Part shown: positions 41,814-50,703 of the stretch, piece after piece
Numbering within the stretch: the first letter of the stretch is position 1
Layout of the letters: each line of letters starts with the position of its first letter
DNA from: Pantoea sp. alder81
GTDB taxonomy: Bacteria > Pseudomonadota > Gammaproteobacteria > Enterobacterales > Enterobacteriaceae
NCBI RefSeq assembly: GCF_020179835.1
Contig: NZ_JAIUDA010000004.1
Span: forward strand, 1-64,000
Length of the DNA: 64,000 nucleotides
Direction: 5' to 3'
The notes under the pieces: model-generated
Databases searched by the model: none
Told to the model about the DNA's origin: nothing
Seen by the model: only the letters and a program-made list of their open reading frames with translations
Made by a program: the position numbers and the translations under genes

Positions 41814-42875
41814 TTATCCGGCAATCAGGGCTAATCCCTGAGGTTTAAAATCAATCGTCACGGCAGAAGCCAGCGGCAAGTGCTGCTCCATCTGCGCATC
41901 AACAATAAACAGAGAACCCAGCGCCGTGGCCACTTCATATTCGATGTGATCCCCCAGCCAGGTGCTGTGGGTCACTTCACCTTGTAATGCGCCAACGCCA
42001 TCGCTACGCAGGGTAATAAACTGCGGTCGCACCGACAGTTGCGCTGAGCCGGTTGGCAGGCCGTTGCCGCGCACGCGATAGCGCTGATTTCCCAGCCGCA
42101 CCAGCGCATCGTTGCCTTCTACCTGCTCGACCTCGCACGGCAGAATGTTGGCTTCCCCCATAAAATCAGCGATGAACACCGAATTCGGGGAGTGGTACAG
42201 GCTTTCTGGTGCGCCTTGCTGGGCAATATCACCCTCTTTCATGACAATAATTTTATCAGACACCGCAAGGGCTTCTTCCTGATCGTGCGTGACATATACT
42301 GCCGTAAAGCCAAGTCGTTGTTGTAGCTCACGAATATCTGTACGCACGCGGCGACGAAGACGTTCATCGAGATTGGATAAAGGTTCGTCCAGCAGCAGCA
42401 CTTGCGGTTCCAGCACCAGCGCACGCGCCACGGCGATACGCTGTTGCTGGCCGCCCGACAGCTCTGACGGCAATCGCTGCCCCTGATTTTCCAGGCCCAC
42501 CAGTTTCAATCCTTCGCGTGCCCGGTCTTGCGCTTCCCGCTTATTCATTCCCGATGACTGAAGACCATACATGATGTTGTCGATCGCGCTCATATGAGGA
42601 AACAGCGCGTAAGATTGGAACACCATCGCCACATCGCGCTCATTGGCAGGTAAATGCGTCACATCTTTGCCACCAATCAGAATACGTCCGGAGGTGGGAT
42701 GTTCCAGCCCCGCCAGCAAGCGCAGCGTGGTGGTCTTGCCGCAACCGGAAGGGCCCAGCAGCGTGACCAGCGTGCCCGGTTCCACCGTCAGCGACAGATC
42801 CGGTAAGGCGTTGAAGCCCGCAAAACGTTTAGTGACATGCTCAAATACCACGGAACCCGCATTAATACTGGTCAT
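41814..42875 (-). CDS. afuC: ABC transporter ATPase (AfuC/FbpC-like)
   Basis: A 353-residue ATPase of the ferric/spermidine/maltose type. Walker A is GPSGCGKTT, the signature LSGGQQQR, Walker B VLLLDEPLSNLD, and the switch YVTHDQEEALA. A TOBE-like C-terminal domain begins about residue 235 (EANILPCEVEQVEGND). Its start overlaps the permease stop by four bases (ATGA). FbpC-like sequence does not by itself mean iron; AfuC of Actinobacillus pleuropneumoniae belongs here and serves hexose-phosphate uptake. Confidence 0.85.
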   Translation of the reverse strand: MTSINAGSVVFEHVTKRFAGFNALPDLSLTVEPGTLVTLLGPSGCGKTTTLRLLAGLEHPTSGRILIGGKDVTHLPANERDVAMVFQSYALFPHMSAIDNIMYGLQSSGMNKREAQDRAREGLKLVGLENQGQRLPSELSGGQQQRIAVARALVLEPQVLLLDEPLSNLDERLRRRVRTDIRELQQRLGFTAVYVTHDQEEALAVSDKIIVMKEGDIAQQGAPESLYHSPNSVFIADFMGEANILPCEVEQVEGNDALVRLGNQRYRVRGNGLPTGSAQLSVRPQFITLRSDGVGALQGEVTHSTWLGDHIEYEVATALGSLFIVDAQMEQHLPLASAVTIDFKPQGLALIAG

Positions 42876-45094
42876 ACGGTTCTCTCCTGGGTTAACGAAG
42901 TTGAAGTAGGCGGCACGGCAATATCCACGGGGCGCGCAACCCGACGCAGTTTTCGCTCACCCACCAGCCACTGAAACACGCCAATGATCAGCAACATCAC
43001 CACAATCAGTACGGTGGAGTAAGCAATCGCCACGCCGTACTCACCGTTTTCGACCAGCCCGACAATGTAGGAGGTCGCCATGTTGTATTGCGCACTGACG
43101 AGGAAGATGACGGCGCTAATCGAGGTGATGGCGCGGACGAAGGCGTACACCAATGCGGCGCTGATCGCCGGTTTGAGTAACGGCAGCACCACTTTTCGTA
43201 GCGTGCGGAAACTGTTGGCACCCAGCGTCAGTGAGGCTTCATCGAGACTTTTATCCAGCTGACTCATAGCCGCAATACCCCCGCGCACCCCCACCGGCAT
43301 ATTACGAAACACAAAGCAGGCCACCAGAATCAAAGCCGTGCCGGTGATCTCCAGTGGCGGCAGGTTGTAGGCCATCACATAACTCACGCCAATAACCGTG
43401 CCTGGAATAGCGAAACTCAGCATTAGCAGGAATTCAAAGGTCTGACGGCCGGCAAACTTCTGCCGCACAATCAGCCAGGCGGTGAGTAGACCGACAATCG
43501 CGGTGAGCGGCGCGGCAATCAGCGCAATCTCCAGCGTGGTCCAGAACGAGTTCCATGCCACGCCCGTCCACAGCAGATGCCCGTCACTGACGCTGACACG
43601 GAAAGCCCGCACGTAATGCTCGACGGTGAGTGCATCATTTAGCCCCCATGACTGCACAAACCCACCAACGACAATCATTCCGTAGATCACCAGCGTGAAC
43701 AGCCCCCATGGAATCACCATTCCGTATACGCCGAAGCGCAATGCCCGTGGTAATTGACCATGTTTGCCGCCATCGCCCTTACCGGTGACGGTGGCGAAAT
43801 TTTTGCCGCCCAGCCACCAGCGCTGCAGCACAAATGCCGCCAGGGTGAAGCTGAGTAAAATCATCGCCAGCACCGCTGCCCGACTGGAATCATTCTGCGC
43901 CCCCACCACGGAGAAAAAGATTTCAGTGGAGAGCACACCATGACTGCCGCCCAGCACCATTGGGTTTCCAAAATCAGCCATGCTTTCAATGAAACTGATC
44001 AGAAAAGCATTGGCCAGGCCGGGCGCCATTAACGGCAGAGATATACGACTGAAGGTGCGCCAGCGGTTGGCGCGCAGGGTTTGCGAGGCCTCTTCCAGTG
44101 AAGGACTCACCCCCTCGACCACGCCAATTAACACCAGAAACGCGATAGGCGTGAAAGACAACACCTGTGCGATCCAGATGCCGGTTAAACCATACAGCCA
44201 GCGGCCAGGTTCGATGCCAAACAGCGCCGCCAGATATTCCGTGACCACGCCTGAGCGGCCAAACAACAGAATCAGCGCCAGGCCAATCACAAACGGCGGC
44301 GTGATAATCGGCAAAATGGTCAGCATGCGCAGCGCTTTTTTGCAGGGCAGCGGCGTGCGCGTGGCGGCCAGCGCAAAGGCCAGCCCCAGCAACGTAGAAC
44401 CGGAGGCGGTCATCAGTGCCAGCCACAGCGTGCGCCAGGCTGTACCGCAACTCCCTCCTTTTAAACAGGCCAGACTCCAGATTGAAGGATCCTGAATATT
44501 GCTGATCAGTCCGTCGGGTTTAAAACTGCCATCAACGTCCTGCACCGAGACCACAAACATGCTCAGCACCGGATAGAGAACAAAAATGCTGACCAGCGCG
44601 GTCAGTAGCACCAACGACGCCACCACAAAGGCATCGCCTTTCAGTACGCCCCGCTCGGCCAGCGCAAAGGAAAACAGCAGCAGAAAGGTGGTCAGTAACA
44701 GCAGTGCACCCGCGCCCATCGCCGGTTGGCCCTGCTCCAGTGCCCCGAAGCGATTTTCCAGCCACAGCCAACTCCAGCCGCTGTAGCCGATGGCATGACC
44801 CTCAATCACCATAAAAATGACGCCCAGCGCGCTAAATAACAGCATCAGGCGGCTGCGCGCGCCAGGTGGAAGTAATCCGCACGCGGCACACAGCGCGAAC
44901 AAGGTCAGCGCAATCGCCAGCCATGGATGCGTGCTGACCTGCCACAAGGCGGGTGCATTAGCAGGATCGCCCCACAGATTGAGCAGCCAACCGCCATCGA
45001 AAAAGCCGGCTTCCAGGCTGTACCACGGCAGTACGAGTAGAGCCGCCATGCCGATCAACAGTGCGCCGGTAAGCCGACGATTATTTGCATTCAT
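42872..45094 (-). CDS. afuB: Large two-domain ABC permease (AfuB-like)
   Basis: A 740-residue inner-membrane protein with about 15 hydrophobic segments. It contains two permease units in one chain, each with an EAA-type contact loop: LEEASQTLRANRWRTFSRISLPLM in the middle and LDEASLTLGANSFRTLRKVVLPLL near residue 630. Four further segments precede the first unit (residues 1-170). This large fused permease is characteristic of AfuB-type transporters. ATG 45094 has GAGG upstream. About 118 bases with hairpins separate it from the binding-protein gene. Confidence 0.85.
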   Translation of the reverse strand: MNANNRRLTGALLIGMAALLVLPWYSLEAGFFDGGWLLNLWGDPANAPALWQVSTHPWLAIALTLFALCAACGLLPPGARSRLMLLFSALGVIFMVIEGHAIGYSGWSWLWLENRFGALEQGQPAMGAGALLLLTTFLLLFSFALAERGVLKGDAFVVASLVLLTALVSIFVLYPVLSMFVVSVQDVDGSFKPDGLISNIQDPSIWSLACLKGGSCGTAWRTLWLALMTASGSTLLGLAFALAATRTPLPCKKALRMLTILPIITPPFVIGLALILLFGRSGVVTEYLAALFGIEPGRWLYGLTGIWIAQVLSFTPIAFLVLIGVVEGVSPSLEEASQTLRANRWRTFSRISLPLMAPGLANAFLISFIESMADFGNPMVLGGSHGVLSTEIFFSVVGAQNDSSRAAVLAMILLSFTLAAFVLQRWWLGGKNFATVTGKGDGGKHGQLPRALRFGVYGMVIPWGLFTLVIYGMIVVGGFVQSWGLNDALTVEHYVRAFRVSVSDGHLLWTGVAWNSFWTTLEIALIAAPLTAIVGLLTAWLIVRQKFAGRQTFEFLLMLSFAIPGTVIGVSYVMAYNLPPLEITGTALILVACFVFRNMPVGVRGGIAAMSQLDKSLDEASLTLGANSFRTLRKVVLPLLKPAISAALVYAFVRAITSISAVIFLVSAQYNMATSYIVGLVENGEYGVAIAYSTVLIVVMLLIIGVFQWLVGERKLRRVARPVDIAVPPTSTSLTQERTV

Positions 45095-45212
45095 GAAACA
45101 CCTCAAGAGGGAGAGACGCGCTCTCCGGCTCGCAGTGGAATGATGTGTTGAAAGACGCCACGACGAGAATAGGCCCTCACGTAATGTGGCGCGCTTTTAC
45201 GCTGTCAGAGCA

Positions 45213-46241
45213 TCACTGTGCGCTGGCACCAATCTCTTTATCCCAGCGGCTGAGTAACGCTTTGCGCTTGGCGGAGTCGCCATAGGTTTTGAAGTCGTAA
45301 TCGATCAGTTTGATGTTCTCGAAGCGCGGGGCGTATTCCGAGATTTCTGCGTTGCGATTTGACGGCAGCTGGAAGGATTTCGCTTCCTTCATGTGCGACT
45401 GCGCTTCTGCACTGAGCGCCCAGTCGTACCAGACTTTGGCATTGGCCAGGTTGCGCGCCCCTTTCACAATCGACATTGAGCCAATCTCATAGCCCGTGCC
45501 TTCACACGGCGCGACGGTTTTGATCGGGAAGCCATCCACCTGCATCGCAACAGCATCATGCATAAACACGATACCGACGGTGGTTTCGCCTCGCGCGGCA
45601 GCTTTCACTGGCGCGGAGCCGGACTTGGTGTATTGCGAGACGTTGGCATTAAGTTTTTTCAGGTAATCGAAGGCCTGCTCCTCTCCCATGATTTGCACCA
45701 GCGTGGCCAGCGTGTTGTAGGCGGTACCGGATGAGTTCGGGTTGGCGATTTGGATTTCCCCCTTAAAACCGGGATCCAATAAATCCTTCCAGCAGAGGGG
45801 CTCTTTCAGCTTTTTATCGGCCAACAGTTTGGTGTTATAGCCCCAGCCCAGTGCGCCCGCGTAAATTCCTACCGTGCGATAGCCCGAGTTCTCGGCTTGT
45901 TTTTGCGCCCAATCCTGCTGCTGGCCGAGCAGTGGCGATTTATACACCTGAGTTAATCCTTCGTCGGCCGCCTGCATATGCGGATCGCCGGTTCCGGCCC
46001 ACCAGATGTCGGTACGTGGATTACGCGCTTCACTGCGCAAGCGCGCATAAGCTTCCCCCGCCGACAAGCGCACCATACTGACTTTGATATCCGGATGGCT
46101 CTGGCTGAAGATGCGCGTCATATGCTCGCACACCACCACATCAGCGGAGCAAACCATGTTGAGATTGCCCGCCGCAGAGGCAGCAAAAGGCAGTGCAGTA
46201 CAAGAGAGGGAAAGTGCGACGGCGATTGAGGTGGCTCGCAT
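45213..46241 (-). CDS. afuA: Periplasmic binding protein (AfuA-like)
   Basis: A 342-residue exported binding protein (signal ending PFAASA). The mature protein begins LNMVCSADVVVCEHMTRIF and contains TDIWWAGTGDPHMQAADEGL, which I recall as typical of AfuA rather than of ferric-binding FbpA; the paired tyrosines that hold iron in FbpA are not evident in the C-terminal region. AfuA binds phosphorylated sugars, so the ligand here is inferred to be a sugar or inositol phosphate. It opens the operon, with one operator-like palindrome 44 bases in front. The divergent LacI-type gene should regulate it. Confidence 0.84.
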   Translation of the reverse strand: MRATSIAVALSLSCTALPFAASAAGNLNMVCSADVVVCEHMTRIFSQSHPDIKVSMVRLSAGEAYARLRSEARNPRTDIWWAGTGDPHMQAADEGLTQVYKSPLLGQQQDWAQKQAENSGYRTVGIYAGALGWGYNTKLLADKKLKEPLCWKDLLDPGFKGEIQIANPNSSGTAYNTLATLVQIMGEEQAFDYLKKLNANVSQYTKSGSAPVKAAARGETTVGIVFMHDAVAMQVDGFPIKTVAPCEGTGYEIGSMSIVKGARNLANAKVWYDWALSAEAQSHMKEAKSFQLPSNRNAEISEYAPRFENIKLIDYDFKTYGDSAKRKALLSRWDKEIGASAQ

Positions 46242-46284
46242 GGTGTTCTCCTTGGATTGTAGGGTGGTGCTTCACTGGCACCTT

Positions 46285-46302
46285 TTTGCACATCTGTGCA
46301 AA
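46285..46302. promoter_or_regulatory. LacI-type operator upstream of the afuA-like gene
   Basis: TTTGCACATCTGTGCAAA is a perfect 8-2-8 palindrome of LacI-operator style. It lies 44 bases before the binding-protein start, in the divergent region shared with the LacI-family gene. Confidence 0.7.
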
Positions 46303-46393
46303 GTAGTAATGAACAAAAAAACAGCTGTCAATTAGCTTGCTGCGCAATTGATAGGCCATGTCACAAAAATGCAACAAATCAGTTCCTCAACAG

Positions 46394-46411
46394 TTTGCAC
46401 AGCTTTGCAAA
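46394..46411. promoter_or_regulatory. Second LacI-type operator, near the regulator gene
   Basis: TTTGCACAGCTTTGCAAA repeats the first operator with one mismatch in its symmetry. Its centre is 109 bases from that of the first site. It lies 46 bases before the LacI-family start, as expected for autoregulation and possibly DNA looping. Confidence 0.65.
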
Positions 46412-46456
46412 TTGAGGCAGACTCTTTTTCAACCGATGTCTGCACAGGAGTTGAGC

Positions 46457-47491
46457 ATGCTGAGTGAGAAAACCGTGGTGAGTGCCCAGGATGTGGCTGA
46501 GCGCGCTGGCGTATCGCGTTCCGCGGTATCACGCGTATTTACACCGGGTGCCAGCGTGTCCTCTGCCATGCGAGCCCGCGTGATGAAAGCCGCACAGGAA
46601 TTGGGCTATCACGTCAATCATCTGGCGCGTGGCCTGGTGCGAAATCGCAGTGGGATTGTGTGCTTGGTTGTTTCGGAAATCGCCACGCCCTATCGTGCCA
46701 GCCTGGTGCGCTGGCTGACGCAGTGTCTGCAGGAAGCGGGAAAAATTGCCATGCTGATCAATACTGATCGTTCCGACAACAGCGTGTCAGCCGCCTTACA
46801 GCAGGCGATCAACTTCCGCGCGGATGCCTCGATCATCCTTTCCGGCATGCCGGATCGCACCATCACTCGCCAGTGTTATCAGCATGGTCAGCGCATCATT
46901 TTGATAAACCGCGATGAAGCGCTGCCCGGCTCCCTCAGCATCAATCTTGATGCACAGCGTGCCGCTGCCACGGCGGTCATGGCCTTTCAGCGTGCTGGCT
47001 GTCAACACCTCGCCTTTGCCAATTCCCTGGCAGGCACACCCAGCCTGATGAAGCGCGAAGCGGCATTTATCGCCGAAGCGCAGCGCGTGGGGATGAGCGT
47101 AACAGTGGAGCGATTTGGCACCACCTCGTATGAAAGTGGGCAAATTCTGGCACATCGACTGCTCACTCAGCATCAACGCCCAGACGCCGTCTTCTGCGTG
47201 ACCGATCTGGTTGCCTGTGGATTTATGGACGAAGCGCGCCACCGCTTTGCCCTGCGCGTGCCGGAAGATCTGTGCCTGATTGGCTATGACAATATCGCGC
47301 AGGCAGGCTGGTCTTCTTATAACCTCACCACCTTTACCCAACCGGTTGAGCAGTTTGCGCGTGATGCCGTGAACTGGCTGATCCAGACTGAGTCCGATGA
47401 AACCCACCTGCCCCCGCAAACCGAGCAACAGCATGACAGCTTGATGTACCAGGCCGATGTGGTGTGGCGTGGATCCGTGCGTGGCGCATGA
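46457..47491 (+). CDS. LacI-family regulator of the phosphate-ester locus
   Basis: A 344-residue repressor. The N-terminal domain SAQDVAERAGVSRSAVSRVF and the hinge helix ARGLVRNRSG are followed by a sugar-binding-protein-like effector domain ending in the TFTQPVEQFARDAVNWL block. ATG 46457 has AGGAG six bases upstream; the frame is open further up but without family similarity. It is divergent from the afuA-like gene and reads into the phytase gene 60 bases later. Two operator-like palindromes lie in the shared promoter region. The inducer is likely an inositol or a sugar phosphate. Confidence 0.9.
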   Translation: MLSEKTVVSAQDVAERAGVSRSAVSRVFTPGASVSSAMRARVMKAAQELGYHVNHLARGLVRNRSGIVCLVVSEIATPYRASLVRWLTQCLQEAGKIAMLINTDRSDNSVSAALQQAINFRADASIILSGMPDRTITRQCYQHGQRIILINRDEALPGSLSINLDAQRAAATAVMAFQRAGCQHLAFANSLAGTPSLMKREAAFIAEAQRVGMSVTVERFGTTSYESGQILAHRLLTQHQRPDAVFCVTDLVACGFMDEARHRFALRVPEDLCLIGYDNIAQAGWSSYNLTTFTQPVEQFARDAVNWLIQTESDETHLPPQTEQQHDSLMYQADVVWRGSVRGA

Positions 47492-47551
47492 ACCCAGCAT
47501 GCTATCTGACCTTGTTCAGCATGAGCGCAATATTTTTGTATAAGGATCACG

Positions 47552-48835
47552 ATGAACCTTCCCAGAAATCAGATTTCCGCAGGCTTGTTGATTGCCTGTT
47601 CGATGTGGTTAAGCGCCTCACCGGCACACGCAGAAGCGCAGTATCAACTGGAAAAGGTCGTGGAATTAAGCCGACATGGTATTCGCCCTCCCACGCCCGG
47701 CAACCGTAAAGAGATTGAAGCGGCGACCCAGCGATCCTGGACAACCTGGACCACGCACGATGGCGAGTTGACCGGGCACGGCTACGCTGCCGTAGTAAAC
47801 AAGGGACGCTGGGAAGGCGATCATTATCGCCAGCTCGGATTGCTGAGCTCCGGCTGTCCACAGGCGCAGGAGGTGTATGTTCGCGCCAGCCCATTGCAAC
47901 GCACCCGCGCCACCGCCCAGGCGCTGGTGGACGGCGCATTTCCAGGCTGTGGCGTCACGGTTCATCGCGTGGCGGGTGAGGATGACCCCCTGTTCCAGAC
48001 CGAAGCGTTCCCAGCCACCAACACGGATCCCGCAAAGCAATTTGCCGCCGTGACTGCCGTAACTGGCGATCTGGCCGCGCGCCAGCAGGCGTTGCAACCG
48101 GCGGTTCAGGCTTTGAAAAATGCGGTGTGTCAGTCTGGCACCGATTGCACGTTGTTCGAAAAGCCGTGGCAGATAAAACAGAGCAAAGGCGGTCAAACAT
48201 ATGTTCAGGGATTGAGCGTTCTTGCCAGCATGGTAGAAACGTTGCGCCTGGGCTGGAATGAAAACCTGCCGGCGGATCAACTGGCGTGGGGCAACATCAC
48301 CCACTCCGCGCAAATCACCGCCGTGCTGCCGCTGCTAACCGCCAATTACGATCTCAGCAACGATGTGCTTTACACCGCGAAAAAGCGGGGTTCCATTCTG
48401 CTGAATGAGATGATTCAGGGTGTTAAACAGGGTGTCAGCCCTGTTTCGGATGCCGTGCCGGATGCCCGCTGGCTGCTGTTTGTCGCGCATGACACCAATA
48501 TCGCGATGGTGAGGACTCTGATGGGCTTCACCTGGACTTTACCGGGCTACACGCGCGGGAACATTCCGCCCGGCAGCAGCCTGGTGTTTGAACGCTGGCG
48601 GGATAAGCAGAGTGGCGAGCGATGGCTGCACGTTTACTTCCAGGCACAAAGCCTCGACGACCTGCGTCAGCTGCAGTCCGTCGATCATGTGCATCCGCTG
48701 TTGCGAGAAGAGTGGCGAGCGCCTGATTGTCGGGTCACCAGGGTCGGCACACTGTGTCCGATGGCATCCACGTTAGCGGAATTCGGTCAGCAACTTGACC
48801 CTACCGCCATTACGCCGGTGAGTTACGCTCAATAG
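47552..48835 (+). CDS. Periplasmic histidine acid phosphatase (phytase / glucose-1-phosphatase type)
   Basis: A 427-residue exported enzyme (signal ending SPAHA). It carries the branch-2 histidine phosphatase motifs RHGIRPPTP at residues 41-49 (nucleophile His42) and HDTN at residues 313-316 (proton donor Asp314). AppA phytase has HDTN in this place and Agp glucose-1-phosphatase has HDSN, which tilts the call toward phytase. AAGGATCACG precedes the ATG. It lies 60 bases downstream of the LacI-family gene in the same direction and probably shares its control. It would release phosphate from phytate in the periplasm and leave lower inositol phosphates for the AfuABC-like importer. Its last 26 bases overlap the convergent LysR gene. 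Confidence 0.88.
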   Translation: MNLPRNQISAGLLIACSMWLSASPAHAEAQYQLEKVVELSRHGIRPPTPGNRKEIEAATQRSWTTWTTHDGELTGHGYAAVVNKGRWEGDHYRQLGLLSSGCPQAQEVYVRASPLQRTRATAQALVDGAFPGCGVTVHRVAGEDDPLFQTEAFPATNTDPAKQFAAVTAVTGDLAARQQALQPAVQALKNAVCQSGTDCTLFEKPWQIKQSKGGQTYVQGLSVLASMVETLRLGWNENLPADQLAWGNITHSAQITAVLPLLTANYDLSNDVLYTAKKRGSILLNEMIQGVKQGVSPVSDAVPDARWLLFVAHDTNIAMVRTLMGFTWTLPGYTRGNIPPGSSLVFERWRDKQSGERWLHVYFQAQSLDDLRQLQSVDHVHPLLREEWRAPDCRVTRVGTLCPMASTLAEFGQQLDPTAITPVSYAQ

Positions 48836-49730
48836 CGCACACCTGTTTCACCACGCCGCGCAGCCAACGATGCGCGGCATCATTCTCCAGTCGAGGATGC
48901 CACATTTGTGACACGGTCATTTCTGGCGTCGCAAAGGGCAACTTGACCATCGCCAACGCCTGGCTGTGAGCAATCAATGGGTGATGTGCAACCAGCGAAC
49001 GGGGCACCAGCGCTACCCAATCCGAATCGACCACCAACGCCACGGCGGCGGAGAAAGCGGGCACCACGGCCACCACCTTGCGCTGCAATCCGGCTTGCTC
49101 AATGGCGTCATGGATCGGTCCACCCCGCTCTGCGCGACGGGACGCGACAATGTGGCCAAATCGCGCCAGTTGGGTGATATCCATCTGCTGTGTTAAAGGA
49201 TGTCCCGCGCGCACCACGCCGACAAAACGGTCACGAAACAACGCCTGCAAGCGGATTTCTGGCCCCATATTGCCGAGCACGCCAATCTCTAAATCAATAC
49301 TGCCTTCACGTAACTCGCGGTCACTTTTTTCCGGTTTCGCCACGAAGACCAGCTCGACATTGGGCGCCTGTGCGCTCATCGCAGCAATCAGCGCGCTTCC
49401 GAACGCTTCGACAAAGCCTTCATTGGTGCGCAATGTAAAACAGCGATCCAGCTGAGCCAAATCGAGGATTTCCGCATCAGGGCTGAGCACGGCGTGCGCT
49501 TCTCGCAGCGTGCGGTGCGTCCGTTCACGCATCGCTTCCGCATAAGGGGTCAGCACCATTTGCCGTCCGGCTCGCACTAACAACGCATCGCCCGTCACAT
49601 TGCGTAGTCGGCCCAGCGTGCGACTCATCGCTGATTCGCTCAGGTTGAGCTGGCGTGCCGCGCCCACCACGCTGCCGGTAGTGAGCAGCGCGTCGAGTGC
49701 GGTGAGTAAATTCAGATCGGTTGTGTTCAT
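48810..49730 (-). CDS. LysR-family regulator
   Basis: A 306-residue LysR protein. The N-terminal helix-turn-helix is LNLLTALDALLTTGSVVGAARQLNLSESAMSRTLGRLRN (about residues 5-43), and the effector domain follows from residue 90. The style (NTTDLNLLTALDALL) is the NodD/NahR-like subgroup. It is divergent from a short SDR gene 130 bases away, which it probably regulates. Start 49730 has AGGA seven bases upstream. Its 3' end overlaps the phytase gene by 26 bases. Confidence 0.87.
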   Translation of the reverse strand: MNTTDLNLLTALDALLTTGSVVGAARQLNLSESAMSRTLGRLRNVTGDALLVRAGRQMVLTPYAEAMRERTHRTLREAHAVLSPDAEILDLAQLDRCFTLRTNEGFVEAFGSALIAAMSAQAPNVELVFVAKPEKSDRELREGSIDLEIGVLGNMGPEIRLQALFRDRFVGVVRAGHPLTQQMDITQLARFGHIVASRRAERGGPIHDAIEQAGLQRKVVAVVPAFSAAVALVVDSDWVALVPRSLVAHHPLIAHSQALAMVKLPFATPEMTVSQMWHPRLENDAAHRWLRGVVKQVCAIERNSPA

Positions 49731-49859
49731 GATCAGTATCCTGCTGGATGTCACGCAGCATAACAAGGCGTTTGATGCAGGTTATCACTGCATAGGCTGC
49801 GTGTTCCGCCTCCCCTCACTCCGCGCTAGACTTTTCCCATCTACTCAACTGAGGAACAC

Positions 49860-50543
49860 ATGATGAAAACATTATTGATTGGCGCATCACGCGGGTTGGG
49901 ATTCGCACTGGCAGAGAACATGCTGCAACGAGGCTATCAGGTTGTGGCGACTGGACGGGCGCAATCCATCGATAAACTCACGCAACTGGCTGCGCGCTAT
50001 CCGCAACAACTGACGGTGGAAACGGTGGATATTACTGAAACCGAGCAGGTTCGCGCCCTGCATCAACGCCTGGCAGACACGGAGTTTGACATGCTGTTCG
50101 TCAATGCGGGGGTGAAAAATGACGATCGGGAAACCATCGCCGACGTTTCAACCGAGGAGTTCACCCGTGTGATGGTGACCAATGCGCTCAGCCCGTTGCG
50201 CGTGATCGAGGCCTTTAAAGATCGGGTCAGCGCCAGCGGCACGATTGCAGTGATGTCATCCGGCCAGGGCAGTATCACCAACAACACTAACGGCAACTAC
50301 GAGGTGTATCGTGGCAGCAAAGCAGCGCTGAATATGTTTATGCGCAGCTTTGCCGCACGCCATCAGGATGCGCGCACCTTGCTGTTGATGGCGCCAGGCT
50401 GGGTGCAAACCGATATGGGCGGGCCGGAAGCACGCCTGACCATTGATGAGAGCATCCCCAATCTGCTCAACACCATGGAGGCGTATGCGGGCCGCACCGG
50501 GCTGCATTATCTCGATTACCTCGGTCGCGTCGTGCCGTGGTGA
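49860..50543 (+). CDS. Short-chain dehydrogenase/reductase
   Basis: A 227-residue SDR (226 from the second ATG at 49863, which is better spaced from GAGGA). It has GASRGLG at residues 8-14, NAG near 82, the serine in MSSGQGS and YRGSK as the catalytic Tyr/Lys pair. APGWVQTDMGG closes the cofactor site. It lacks the usual C-terminal DGG segment and is shorter than the 250-residue norm, as in the CsgA/sniffer-type SDR subgroup. Divergent from the LysR gene. The substrate is unknown. An 18-copy heptanucleotide repeat begins 28 bases after the stop codon. Confidence 0.87.
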   Translation: MMKTLLIGASRGLGFALAENMLQRGYQVVATGRAQSIDKLTQLAARYPQQLTVETVDITETEQVRALHQRLADTEFDMLFVNAGVKNDDRETIADVSTEEFTRVMVTNALSPLRVIEAFKDRVSASGTIAVMSSGQGSITNNTNGNYEVYRGSKAALNMFMRSFAARHQDARTLLLMAPGWVQTDMGGPEARLTIDESIPNLLNTMEAYAGRTGLHYLDYLGRVVPW

Positions 50544-50570
50544 AGTCAAAGGGATGCGCCGAACGCTGAA

Positions 50571-50696
50571 GTCTGAAGTCTGAAGTCTGAAGTCTGAAGT
50601 CTGAAGTCTGAAGTCTGAAGTCTGAAGTCTGAAGCCTGAAGTCTGAAGCCTGAAGTCTGAAGCCTGAAGCCTGCAGCCTGCAGCCTGAATTCTGAA
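50571..50696. repeat. Heptanucleotide tandem repeat (GTCTGAA)n, 18 units
   Basis: Eighteen head-to-tail seven-base units fill 126 bases with no interruption. Units 1-9 are exactly GTCTGAA. Units 10-14 mix GCCTGAA and GTCTGAA. Units 15-18 carry GCCTGCA or TTCTGAA variants, and a degenerate copy (CGCTGAA) precedes unit 1. The uniform left end and variable right end are typical of a slippage-prone array. It lies between the stop codons of two convergent genes, so copy-number change would not alter either protein. Confidence 0.95.
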
Positions 50697-50703
50697 CGCC
50701 AGA

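Noticed and set aside
41814..46241. Ferric iron transporter (FbpABC)
   Set aside because: The permease is of the large AfuB type, the iron-holding tyrosine pair is not evident in the binding protein, no Fur box is seen, and the neighbours handle phosphate esters.
50571..50696. CRISPR array
   Set aside because: Units are seven bases long with no spacers, and no cas genes are present.
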